A DNA stretch of 64,000 nucleotides from contig JAAVTG010000672.1 in the NCBI GenBank assembly GCA_011947345.1, forward strand, positions 744,001 to 808,000, read 5' to 3'. The DNA is from Phytophthora quininea (Eukaryota; Oomycota; Peronosporomycetes; Peronosporales; Peronosporaceae). The notes under the pieces are model-generated. The model ran no database searches and was not told the origin of the DNA. It saw only the letters and a program-made list of their open reading frames with translations. Shown piece after piece: positions 31,108-42,096 of the stretch. The position numbers were made by a program, and so were the translations under genes. Each line of letters begins with the position of its first letter. The first letter of the stretch is position 1.

Positions 31108-32190
31108 TTGCACCATAAGCCTCAATCAGAAGCAGCAATCTTGCTCGTACGGGAGACAGAAGCAACCAACGCAAAGGACAAAACGTTAGCATCAATTGCA
31201 AAATCCGAAGGAAACACAAAATTGTACGCAACAAAGACGTTAGAGCAAGTGGCAAGCAAAGCGTTATCGTTGCCCGAAGCTTTATTGGCGATGGGATTGA
31301 GGAAATTGGCGACACCAGGGACAGGAAACCGCCAGGCGTACGCAGTTGTACAAGCCCTCGCGAGCAGCAGTCTAGAGGAAAACCCTCGCCGACTGGAGGA
31401 ATTGACAACATCCCTGAAACAGATGTGTAGCATGAGGGCGCAAATGGATGCCGGGCTTAAGCATGGCCATACCACACGGAAAAATATCCTTTTAAGTGTG
31501 GGCAGAGGCCGAGAGAACATGTCTCGATCAGTTGGAAGAGCAGAATACCTGAGATACTTACAAGACTATGGAGCTAGTCCTTCTGGACTAGACGACAGGT
31601 TGCCGAAAACGCTGTGGGGCTGCAATGATACACTGACGGCATACGCAGTAACATTACAGCGAAACATCTTCGTGATTTCAAGGCAAAAATACGGTCATTG
31701 GAGTGCATTGCAGTTTGAGCCGAACTTCCATAATGAGACCGGAAGGGCTTTCTGGGTATGTGCGGAGTACGTCAGAACTGCGGAGGCATGCATCAATGCG
31801 GTGTTGAAGCTCAAGTCGCGCGGTTTAGGGAACGAGGAGCTTTTCCCGATCATCCTTCACTTTGAAGATGACCATTACCATGCATATTCGCACGCATGGA
31901 GATCGACACTAGGAACGACACCGAAGGAAGACGCCGATGAACCCATGCATAGCCCCGAATTCCAAGGCCAGCGATTTCTGGTGATGTTTATTACCCGGAC
32001 ACCCACATGCCCAGCCCAAGTGCCCAACCGGTCAACCGAAAAACGGCGTACACATGCCACGAAGAGAAACAGGCAGGAGGTCAGGAAGAAGATTTCGCGT
32101 CTCAACCACCTTGGGACCCCGATCAGTGGACAGGGGACATCGAAGAGTTGGAAAGACGACTTCAAGGACCAACAATCTCTCACGCGTTAA
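31108..32190 (+). CDS. LINE OTU-like cysteine protease domain; catalytic Cys replaced
   Basis: The open frame contains the layout of an ovarian-tumour (OTU) protease: PGTGNRQAYAVVQALA near 31315-31360, corresponding to the family's PGDGNC(L/Q)xxA box; RAEYLRYLQDYGASPS; LPKTLWGCNDTLTAYAVTLQ, matching the WGG-L-ALA strand; and PIILHFEDDHYHAY near 31850-31885, matching the HY box with the catalytic His. The expected catalytic Cys is Arg (codon CGC) and the preceding Asp position is Thr, so this copy should be inactive. OTU enzymes cleave ubiquitin or polyproteins; in an element the domain could process its own product or act on host ubiquitin. The call rests on motif order, without a database search. 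Confidence 0.6.
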   Translation: MHHKPQSEAAILLVRETEATNAKDKTLASIAKSEGNTKLYATKTLEQVASKALSLPEALLAMGLRKLATPGTGNRQAYAVVQALASSSLEENPRRLEELTTSLKQMCSMRAQMDAGLKHGHTTRKNILLSVGRGRENMSRSVGRAEYLRYLQDYGASPSGLDDRLPKTLWGCNDTLTAYAVTLQRNIFVISRQKYGHWSALQFEPNFHNETGRAFWVCAEYVRTAEACINAVLKLKSRGLGNEELFPIILHFEDDHYHAYSHAWRSTLGTTPKEDADEPMHSPEFQGQRFLVMFITRTPTCPAQVPNRSTEKRRTHATKRNRQEVRKKISRLNHLGTPISGQGTSKSWKDDFKDQQSLTR

Positions 32191-33418
32191 AGCAAGAGGT
32201 AGCCAATATTTTGCAAAATGGAGGCGAACGGAAAAGAGAATTACTTCACTTTCTAGTGAACACAGTCTCCCAATTATCCCGGCCACAACAGCGACGTTTG
32301 CTCGAAGCCGATCTCACTCGAGCAGACGAATGCAAACGATTTATGATGAGGTTTCAAATTCCTGAGCCAGTGGTCAAACAGTGGCAACAGCATGTTCGTG
32401 AAGAAAGAGCCCAAGAGGAGAAAGCGTCTCAAGAACGAAAAGACAACAATCCTGGAACAGACTCGGACTACAATCCGTCCGACTGGAGCTCGAATAGGCT
32501 CGAGACAGAACATAAAACATCGTCAAGAAATCAAGTACAGCCGCAGGCAGAGGGCCCCGAGCTGCAAAACGAGGGCACGAAGCTACCCCTATAGAACGCT
32601 CGGAAGTGGAAAGGTCATTGGTAAATATCCACAACCAAGCGGTGCCCTTCAAGAAACGAGCAAAATTAGATCAAACAACCAGACAGCTCCTTGCGGAATT
32701 TAACGCTGCTGACAGCCCAGACAGTTCGCCAGATAGACGGCAACAGATCAGTAGAAAAATAGAGGAGACATGGCAGAATGCTTCGGACGGTTTAGCGGAG
32801 CTGTGGAAATCGAGGTCCCGCATCCCGTTCCCTGATCAGTTCGCCACAGTTTCTAAGTGGATTGCAGCGGCCCGAAACGAGTCTCTTCTCCTATTGGAAA
32901 TGATGCGAAGGTGTAATCACCCTCACAAGATACTAGAAATAATTGATCATACAGTGATAGAAGCCTGGACAGCCGAATGGAGAGACGAATGCTGGCATAG
33001 TGCAGTGATGGGATGGCGAAAAAGAACGCAAAACCAAAAGTGCGCAGAGCAACTAGGAGCCTGGCAAGCCCGAGTCCATCGAATGGGAGACATCAAACAA
33101 AGGCGACTAGTAATGGACAGTACAGACGACTGGAAGGTGTTCGAACAAGATAATTACGGCGGAGACGTTCTATTGAGACTATGTGCACCGAGAAATGCCG
33201 TACACCTTGGTCACAACTTGCTATGCGCCCAAATTTATGCAGAGAAGATTGCATTACTAGCCGACGAAGACATCCAAGAAGAAGATACAGTGGTCGCATT
33301 CTTCCGACGTCATAGAAAAGCAATGCGAAAGAATGAGGAGTATCTGCACAATTTTTCGCGGAAGACAAGAAATCTGCGGACTGGGCCACCCTCGGATCTT
33401 TTATGCGAACAGCAGTAG
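32191..33418 (+). pseudogene. LINE spacer region between OTU and endonuclease
   Basis: Two plus frames (32007-32594 and 32606-33418) cover it. The first is charged, with RKRELLHFLVNTVSQLSRPQ. The second is helical with KIEETWQNASDGLAELWKSR and GGDVLLRLCAPRNAVHLGHN. No domain is recognised. Frame changes near 32590 and 33415 suggest this was once continuous with the OTU and APE parts. Confidence 0.5.
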
Positions 33419-33421
33419 AGG

Positions 33422-34362
33422 ATGGCGAAGAGGCCACCCACACCCAGTACTAAGGGCATCTCAATGTCTACGCTCCGTCGTCCAAACCAGACAGCAGAGA
33501 CCCAACGCCGAGATGAGTATGGAAAGAGTGTACAGTTAGCAGCGACTGAATATCACCCCGAAGGAGAGGATGATCTGCGACCGAACACCAAGAGAGGAGA
33601 CATGCGTATTACAACACAAAACCTGAGAGGATTTAAAGCAGAGGACCGATGGAAATGGATGGAAGCGTGGCGAGGCATTCCAGCGGACCGTCGACCCGCA
33701 ATTATTCTGCTGCAGGAAACCCACGTACTAACAGCAGAAGAAGCAAATGATTTAACGCAACACTGGCACTGGATGTGGGGACGGCAGAAACACGACAAAC
33801 TACTAGCTTATTGGAGTGTAGGACCCCAGAGAGAGGGAGGCGTCGGTATACTCGTCTTCCCGGAATTCAGTGAAGACGTCAAGCCATGGAATGACCAGCT
33901 GTGGACGACCAGATCGACGGGGATACAGATTAAAGACAGACATATCTTAAACGTATACCCGCCAGCGGGTAAACGAGAACGTAAAAGTTCTTCCGTACGC
34001 TCGATCAATGGCTATTGTCCGAGACAAAACACCCCATCCTGGCCGGGGATTTCAATTGCGTGGAATCGCCGCAACTAGACCGACCTAGGTGTCACAAGGT
34101 GGACAAGACCGAAAGTGTGGAGTTGACGCAGTTAGTACAGACAGCGCGAATTGTGGACGGACGCCTTCTCCTGAGTTCCGCACTGGAAGACCTGTCAATG
34201 GCTAATCACGAGCACTTCACATATTGGAAAGGAAACTCGGCAAGCAGAATTGACCGTTTCTTTGTATCAGAAGACTTGTCAGAATCGGTGCAATGGGTAG
34301 AGGCACAGCTTCCCCGATGCCGTCCGATCACGACGAAGTAACATTAACCCTGAGCTCGGCGT
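33422..34362 (+). pseudogene. LINE APE-type endonuclease
   Basis: MRITTQNLRGF near 33600 corresponds to the APE N-terminal strand, IILLQETHV (33700) provides the catalytic Glu, ILAGDFNCVESPQLDRP (34037) the D-x-N box, HFTYWKGNSASRIDRFFVS (34215) the Y-x-S-RID block, and the frame after about 34330 begins SDHDEV, the terminal SDH motif. It would nick the target DNA to prime reverse transcription. Frameshifts near 34010 and 34325 break it. All catalytic blocks are recognisable. Confidence 0.85.
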
Positions 34363-36338
34363 CAGCAAAACCGAGACGAAAGACGTATCGGCGAACCCAT
34401 TATACTCTGAAAGGGGCTCGGCCAGACAAATTGAAAGGTGAAATCGCCGATGAAATTGATAAGCTCAACTGCTGTAACGATAGTTGGGAAGAATGGGTTG
34501 CTCGGTACAGTCAAGCTATACAACAAGTTAGCCGACGAGATAAGAAACGAAGACAGCGGAAGGCGAAAAGATAAAGCGTCTAGTGCGAGAACGAACCCGA
34601 ACCCGTGATCAGTTGATGCAGAATTTGGTCGATGACCTACGCCAGCGCAATTTAGCGCAGATAGATAGCAGATTGGAACGCACCCCGAACAGGTTCGATG
34701 GTTGTACAAACGAACTGCCGTATGGGAACGTGACCAAACGGTAACAAACATCGATCTGCCAGAGGATGCCCAAGAAGGTGACTCCACGTTCATTCCAGAC
34801 AAGTTTGCGACGGTTTGGAGACACATAATGGGGACCAGACACAGCTTGCTCAATGCAGAGGAAATGGCTAGAGCAGTAAAAGCGTTTGTCGAAATTCCTG
34901 AACACAGAAAAGTGCGCATTGGAGACAACAAACAGCTAATGGACCCAATCAAAGAAAGTGAACTACAGGCAGCGCTCAAAGGGTTAGAACGGCACAAGTC
35001 GGGCGGAGAAGACGGCTTGAACAAAGACTTCCCGGAGATCGTGATACTGAAACTGCTAGAGGTATGCAATGAGCTGCTCCAAGAACGAGAGCCGCCAGAA
35101 TCATTTCTGAAGGCGATCATAGTTCCGTTACGAAAGAAAGGAGATTCATCAGATGCTCTTGACTACCGCCCAATCTCATTGCTACAAACGAGCTACAAAT
35201 TGTTCACTAAAGTGCTCGCAACAAGGTTGCAGCGTTTTCTAGGACGACTCATCGGTTGCACCCAGCAAGGATTTGTTCACGGGAGACAACTGAACAAGTC
35301 CATAGTGATGATGATGGCGCAGATGGAAAAGGCGTTTGATGATTCCACACTCGGAGAAGACGACAGCGCAGGAATATTACTGCTGGACGTTGCCAAAGCG
35401 TATGACACGCTAGACAGAGTTTACATGCTTGAAGTTCTGAAGGCTTTTGATTTTGCCCCAGAATTCATAATCTCATCGAGAGGTTGCATGAAAACACTAC
35501 AGCACAATTTCTGGTAAACGGCGAGCTTTCAGAACCAATGTCAGTCACGTCAGGTATACGGGAAGGCTGTCCGCTAGCGCCCTTACTTTTCTCCTAGCGG
35601 TGAAATTGCTAGCACTAGCAATAACCCAAGACCAAGAGCTTAAAGGACTAACAGTGCAGATGGAGGACACCACCGAAGAACATAAGTTTTCAGCATTTGT
35701 TGATGACTCCACGTTGTTCTTAGAGAAGAGCGGACAACTACCGAGAGCAATGGCTATAGTCAATGAATTGGGCATAATATCAGGGCTTCATGTACAACCG
35801 GCCAAAAGCAAGTTCATTTTCCTGAACAAAGCGATCCAGCGACAAGACTGGAAGGGGATCCCAGTTTTCCAACGGGGATCAACCACTAGATATCTCGGCT
35901 ATGAAATCGGTTTTGGTAATCTCCAGCAGATCAATTGGGCGGTCAGGAAAAGAAACATCACCAGAAGAATGGTGACAGCAGAAAAAGTTGCCACCAGTCT
36001 CGCAGAGAAAGTAGACCTGCTTAACACTATCGTTTTGCCGTCACTGCTGTTTACAGCGGAAATATTTCCTCCACCGCCCCAGACGATGAAACAGCTCGTG
36101 AATATGCAAAAGCACTTCCTATGGAGGAGTCAGATCCGAGAAGAAGCGAGCAGACACAAGATAAACCCAGCGCTGGTTTTACACCGCGCGAGGCGGGGGG
36201 CTTAGGACTGGCATCGATTCCGGTAGCAATTCAAGTACAACGGGTAAAAGTAAATATGCAGTGGCTCCTGGGGAAGGCAGATATTTACAAAGGTGCATGG
36301 AAACTCTGGACTGGACTTGCACAAATAGCAGAACCACA
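34363..36338 (+). pseudogene. LINE reverse transcriptase
   Basis: Frame 34702-35517 carries the fingers and palm: SGGEDGLNKDF, FLKAIIVPLRKKGDSSDALD, YRPISLLQTSYKLFTKVLAT, TQQGFVHGRQL and ILLLDVAKAYDTLD. A shifted frame near 35500-35590 gives [20 protein letters not shown] followed by LAPLLF. Frame 35600-36205 gives the active site FSAFVDDSTLFLEKS, with Val where Ala is usual. Frame 36121-36338 continues with REAGGLGLASIPVAIQ up to the gypsy insertion. At least three frameshifts. Confidence 0.88.
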
Positions 36339-36343
36339 GATCT

Positions 36344-36586
36344 TGTTGTAAATATGGTCGACTCCACTCCAGATAGAACTTATCCGGTGTCGAAGGCCTT
36401 TACAGTCACTTTAGCGTTGAGGAAGCGAGTTGGAGAGCAACAGGAAGCTGCTCGACGACAAGATGTAAACGAGATCTTGTGACTGTTGGAGAAAATAACG
36501 AAGTGTATTTGCTTTAACCCCCGCTTTGTGGTTTCTGTTGCTACTTTTGTCCGTTTCAACACCACAGTTCTAATGGGACTGTGACA
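36344..36586 (-). repeat. LTR of gypsy element 2 (3' LTR in element sense)
   Basis: 243 bp, no difference seen from 41849-42091. Preceded by GATCT. Confidence 0.93.
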
Positions 36587-36595
36587 CGACCTCCT

Positions 36596-38288
36596 TCAGA
36601 AAGAGGTCCTCCTGGCTGAACGTCCAACTGCGAATTTTATATCCGTGCAGATAATGCTGCTGATTTTGTTCTTGTAGTCTGGTTGACCTTCTGTCGGTAG
36701 GTTATTCGCTCGTCGATGATATTCACGGATCAAGCCGGGCACTGAGAGTAAGTTTGCTGTTGGTTCCCAGGTGATATCGTCTGATTTCCCCACCCACTCG
36801 CACTTGTATTGCTCTGAGCCATCTCTTTTGATTCGGTGATCTAGTATTGCCTCAATGAGATGGCCTTCGGATCCATCTTTAAGTCGTATTGTCGGTATTG
36901 TTGAGTCTCGCACACAGCCCGTTGTGTCCTTGACGAACTTCTTCAGCGCCATGGTGTGGAAAACCGGATGAATCTGCAATTCGTGCGGTAGATTAAGCTC
37001 ATAACTTGCTCCATCATGTAGAATTTTCAGCACTTCATACGGCCCAATCCATTTCGACGCCAACTTTCGTTGCACGGCGCCAATTGTCTTCGGGTTGAAA
37101 TCCTTAGTACAGATAAGAACCATATCGCCAATCTTGAATTTCTGATCGCGTCTCCCTCTGTCGTAGTAAAGCTTCATTTTTCAGCACTTGTCCGAAGTTG
37201 AGCTTGTATAGAACGCAACATTTTTTCTATGTGCGCCACAAACTTGCTCGCTATCTCACAGTTCGTGTTCAGAAGTGCTAAATCCGTTGGAAGTTTGGGC
37301 GAATATCCTAAAGTCTGCCACAAATGGACTCATTTCGATACTTGACTGGTATCGACTGTTGTAAGCAAATTCCGCTAGCGCTAAGTATTGGTCCCAATCA
37401 TCTTGAAACCCGCTAACGTAGTGCCGGAGGTAGCCTGCAAGAATTCCATTGATTCTTTCGACTTGCCCGTCGGTTCGTTGGTGATGAGCAGTAGCTAACT
37501 TGAGTTTAGTACCTAAAAGTTTTGCACACGATGTCCAGAACTTCGACGTGAACTTCGAGTCTCTATCGGAGACGATATCCGATGGTAAGCCGTGATGGCG
37601 AACATACTCTTTCACGAACAATTTCGCAAGTTCTTCCGCTGATATTGTAGCTACTGTCTCGATAAAATGTGCACGTTTAGTCAGCCTGTCAGAAATGACC
37701 AAAATCGTGTTATATCCACTTTTGTTTCCGGCAGGCCAGTAATAAAATCCATGCCGATTGATGACCATCGGCCCGAAGGGATTTCGAGTGGATGTAATAG
37801 ACCTGGTGATTTTCCGGTCCTATGCTTATTTTGTTGGCACGATTCGCACGTTGCAATATAATGCTGGATTTTCTGATGCATTCGTTTCCAGTAGAATCGT
37901 TGTTGGACAGCATCAATTGTCTTCTCGACCCCGGGTGTCCAGCAATGGCAATGTCATGGAGTTCCCATAAGATAGTATGTTGTAACTCAATCGCCTCTTG
38001 TGGAATAAAAATACGCGATTCCTCCCCACAGGTCCAACGAATAAGATTTTCTTCCTCCACAAATGTGAATTTCGCGTTGCCTTTCGTCGGTTTTGGCAAG
38101 ACTGACTTGCTAAACCCCGCCGTTTGCTGTGCCAGTCGAATCATCTCGAGTAGCGACTTCTCTTGCAGTCGTCTGGCTGCATTCATTTGACGCTGTTTCT
38201 GTTGTAAGAAGTCAATCTCGAAGTCTGGTCTTCTGCTCATTGCGTCTGCTACGCTATTTGTTGGTCCCGGTATGTACTTAAATCGCAA
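36596..38288 (-). pseudogene. Gypsy element 2 integrase and chromodomain
   Basis: Frame 38288-37710 holds the RNase H end (ADAMSRRPDF) and the zinc-finger region, followed in frame 37881-37681 by CESCQQNKHRTGKSPGLLHP. Frame 37768-37256 gives the integrase core: DRLTKRAHFIET, IVSDRDSKFTSKFW, HHQRTDGQVERINGIL. The last frame, 37177-36596, is intact and includes GPYEVLKILHDGASYELNLP, HPVFHTMALKKFV and a chromodomain (LIEAILDHRIKRDGSEQYKC, DDITWEPTANLLSVPGLI). The C-terminus thus looks functional while upstream frames are split. Confidence 0.88.
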
Positions 38289-38332
38289 GTTAAACTCTGC
38301 AAGTAAATTGTACCATCGGCACAGTCGCCGAT

Positions 38333-40439
38333 TTATAGTTTTTGCTTCAGCACCCGTTCCAATGAGTGGTGATCTGTTTCGACGAGACCTCCACCATCAA
38401 GTAGATAAATTCTCCATATTTGCAGGCAATGCACAATAGCGAGCATCTCCTGCTCATGGGTCGGGTAGTTTAATTCAGCAGCTTTCATCTTTCGCCCACA
38501 GAACGCTATAGGTTGTTCCAGATCTTTGTCGTTCAGCTGGAATAACACCCCACCAACCGCGTATCGCGACGCATCCGTTCTCATGTGAAATGGCTTCGTG
38601 AAATTTGGGAGAGCTAGGACTGGTGTTTTACTCATCGCAATTTTCAGGTTTTCAAACGCCAGAATCTGTTCTTTACTCCATTCCAATGTTGACCTCCTCT
38701 TTGTTTTCACCAGTTCGAACAACGGCGCACTAATCTCAGAGTAATTTTTGCAGAATCGCTGCATATACACTGTAGTTCCGAGGAATGACTGCAATGCTCG
38801 CACGGAGGTTGGTCGAGGCCATTCTTGGATGACTCGAACTTTGTCAGGATCAATTCTAACTCCATCTCTCCCCACGAAATCTCCGAGGCACGGAATTTCG
38901 GGCGCTCACACTGTAGACTTGGCTAGCTTTAGATACAGTTTTTTCTCCCGGCATCGTTCGAATACCTTTCGAACTGCTGCAAGGTGTGCCTCCATGTCGT
39001 GTGTTTTTGTGAAGATGTAAATGTCGTCAAAATACGTTGCGGTGAAGTCGCGCAGATCCGCGAAGATTCCTTGTACGATACGGTTGAAAGTTGCTGGCGC
39101 ATTGCTGAGACACATTGGTATGGCAATGTATTCATATAAGCCATCGGGAGTCTGGAACGCCGTAAAAGGGATGTCTTTTTCCCGCATGCGTAGTTCATAA
39201 TATCCGGAAAGTAAGTCGAAACAACTAAACCAGAATGCCAGACTCATGCGATCAATAATCGAGTCTTTCCTTGGCATTGGTGAGGATTGGCGGACGGTTC
39301 GCTCATTCATTGCTCTGTAATCGTGAACTACTCTCCACCCCATAGGTTTTTAATGCAAAACGTTGGCGCGGCATGTGGTGATTTACTCGGTCGAATTAAC
39401 CCAGCTCGTAACATAGCTTTCACCCACTCTCGAAGTGCTCGTTCTTGGTCCGACTTCAGCCTCCATTGCTATCGATAAACTGCCCCAGTGCCCTCTTTGA
39501 TCTCCATTTCATGCTCACCATAAGCTGGTGACCCGATTGGTAATTCTGTCCGAAAAATATCTGAGAATTCCTTCAGCAAAGGGTACCCAGGATTATCGGC
39601 AAAACTTTTCAAGTCTGTAGTTAGTTGTCGTTGTTGTTTATCTGTGGGTTTCGTTGTTGCAATTGCTGCCGCTGCTACTGCAGCGGAGTACCCATCTTCT
39701 TTTAGGACCTCAACATACATTGCGTTGATGGCTGCCTGGGGTATGACAGCTGCGAATTCCACATCTTTTTCCGGAATATCTTTTTGCCGTCTTGAGCGAG
39801 ATGTGCTTCGTGAATCCCCACTTTGCGCTGTAGTATGCACTACGTTCTGTCGGTAGTTTTGGGATAGCAAGCGGGGACTCTTTTGTTTGTTGCCGTTCCG
39901 CGTGAATATCGGGGTTTGTTTCTGTTTCTCCTGAAGTTTCTTTGCTCGCTCAACCTCTTCAATGTACTGCTGTTTGCTGTAAACTTGATCGGTTTCCCAG
40001 TCAATGATTGGTAGCGCTGTCCGCTTCCATGGAACTCCTAGCATTAAATCACAACCGTTTGGGATAAAACAAATGTTGAAATCGAACGTGAAAGACTCCA
40101 TGTCATGCACGTAAATTTTCAGCGTGATGGTTCTATTTGCTACTTGTTCCGTCTTGCCGTTAGCGTAGGTTACTGCAAAGAACCCCAAATCGATGACATG
40201 ATGCTCCCATTTGTTTCGTCGGATAAATTCCTCCGACACACCGCAAAAGTCTGCTCCCTCATCGAAGAATGTTCGACCCTGCGTGTGAGTGTCACCGCGT
40301 GTGCAGCCGACATTTTTATCAAATACCGTTTCCCCAGCTGTGTGCCAGCCGCGTTCTTTCGGAAGCAGGTTCGGTTCTCTTCCTTACCTGGGTCAAACAC
40401 TTGCGACTCTGTATTGGAGGTGTCAATGTCAGGTCCTGG
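38333..40439 (-). pseudogene. Gypsy element 2 protease, RT and RNase H
   Basis: Frame 40239-39469 covers the protease region (ANRTITLKIYVHDMESFTFD, NGCDLMLGVPW); the DTG/DSG part lies in a shifted frame upstream, about 40240-40330. RT follows in frame 39343-38906 (GWRVVHDYRAMNERTVRQSS, active site YFDDIYIFTKTHD). Frame 38875-38333 has the connection (RDGVRIDPDKVRVIQEWPRP) and RNase H (MRTDASRYAVGGVLFQLN, NYPTHEQEMLAIVHCLQIW, VETDHHSLERVL). Stops or shifts lie at about 39345-39470, 38880-38905 and 38330. Confidence 0.85.
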
Positions 40440-41819
40440 GATGCCATCCCCAGAACCGCTTAGTTTAAATCGCTTTTCAACTTATCCATGTCAGATTTGA
40501 GAGAAGACATCATTTTGAGCAGTTGATCCATTCCAACGCTGTTGGATGTCACTGATGTTGTTGTAGCTGCATTGTTTTTCTTGCTCTTTAACCACTTCGG
40601 TTGCAGTTCTGGATTTAACATCCAACACTTATCGGGTGTGTGACCTTGTTCCGTGCAGTGCATTGGCGTGCACTTCTGCGTGTCGGTTTTGTTTTTGCCC
40701 TTGTTCTGACTACCCTTGCGGGATTTTCCTCCATCGGCCGAGCCAGCGCTTGCGGATTTCGCTGCACGCTTATTTGACTCTTCAGGCGCTGCATGTGGGT
40801 TCATTGTTCGAGCTGCATCGACGAGGTCTTCCAGCGATGTATATTGTTTCGTCTGGAGAAAATTTCGTAACTCCTGCGATTGCAAGCCTTTCTTAAAGAG
40901 AATCAGCTTAAACTTGACGGAGACTTCCTCCGTTCGGGCCAGCCGCAAAAACTCTTCAATGTACTCGTCCAGCGAGCGATATCTTTGGGTGCAGTCAAAC
41001 AATCGTGCCACCCGATCTTCCTCGCGAGACTTGGTGAGAAATCGTTGTCTCATTTTCTTGGCAATTGAGCTCCAGCGCCATTCGCCCTTGTATTCCTGCA
41101 GTAGCCACGCTTTTGCCTTGCCTTTTGTGTGACTCATCATTAGCTGGCCGACGCGGAAATCAACTTGCGGTTGTCGAAAAATAACTGGAACGCTCCATAC
41201 CACGAGATCATATTGAGCACATACACATCAATGTCTTCATTGTCTTCCCCGCCAAATATTGGCGTCTCTTTTGCTTGAAAGTCTTGGCTATCCGATCCTC
41301 AAGATCGGTTGCTGAGTACGATGTGGTTCCTTCTGGCATTTTGCCCAGCACATCCCACTCAGGGTACAGCTCGGAATTATCCACTGCATTTGGACCAGCC
41401 ATAGTTGACATGTCCGTAATGGTTGCCCGCAGATCAGCTACTTCTTCACGCTGAGCTTGAGCATCAGATTTCATCTGCTCTATTTCTCCGCGCATTTCGT
41501 TTGACTGTCTCGAATGACTCTCCATCGTGACATAACTTCTGTCCGAAAATTGCTGCATTTGCTGAATTACTTCTTGTAGAAGTTGATGAGTTCGTCCTGC
41601 TTGTGCCGTACTCTCGTGGTGACGCCGCTCAACTCGCGTGGCAAACGCCGCCACCGACTCCGTTAAATTTGTTTGGTCCCTTTGTAAGGCATGGAGGGTT
41701 TCTTCCAGCCGGGGCAACTTTGTGAGTAGGTATCGGACTTCGTCCAGTTCGCTCGAATTGAGTCTGGACGTTGTAGCTCCATTGAAGTCGTCGATGTCGA
41801 CTCCTTCACGATCATTCAT
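40440..41819 (-). pseudogene. Gypsy element 2 gag
   Basis: Minus frame 41819-41208 (MNDREGVDIDDFNG) is a long coiled-coil-like N-terminus, ending where the frame shifts near 41205. Frame 41203-40460 continues with the capsid (KAWLLQEYKGEWRWSSIAKK, EDRVARLFDCTQRYRSLDEY) and a nucleocapsid with a widened zinc knuckle, CTPMHCTEQGHTPDKC, two residues longer than canonical CX2C between the first cysteines. It would assemble the particle. Confidence 0.8.
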
Positions 41820-41848
41820 CTTGTTGTCTCACACGTAAAGCTCTACTA

Positions 41849-42091
41849 TGTTGTAAATATGGTCGACTCCACTCCAGATAGAACTTATCCGGTGTCGAAG
41901 GCCTTTACAGTCACTTTAGCGTTGAGGAAGCGAGTTGGAGAGCAACAGGAAGCTGCTCGACGACAAGATGTAAACGAGATCTTGTGACTGTTGGAGAAAA
42001 TAACGAAGTGTATTTGCTTTAACCCCCGCTTTGTGGTTTCTGTTGCTACTTTTGTCCGTTTCAACACCACAGTTCTAATGGGACTGTGACA
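41849..42091 (-). repeat. LTR of gypsy element 2 (5' LTR in element sense)
   Basis: 243 bp copy followed by GATCT at 42092-42096. Confidence 0.93.
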
Positions 42092-42096
42092 GATCT

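Larger units (their letters stand above)
36344..42091 (-). mobile_element. Ty3/gypsy chromovirus, 5.75 kb, inserted in the LINE
   Basis: Two 243-bp LTRs (36344-36586 and 41849-42091), which I read as identical, bounded (plus strand) by TGTTGTAA...CTGTGACA, with a perfect 5-bp duplication GATCT at 36339-36343 and 42092-42096. On the minus strand the order is gag, protease, RT, RNase H, integrase, chromodomain. Identical LTRs imply a very recent insertion, yet the polyprotein is split by frameshifts, so it either moved using proteins from another copy or the sequence has indel errors. Confidence 0.93.
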
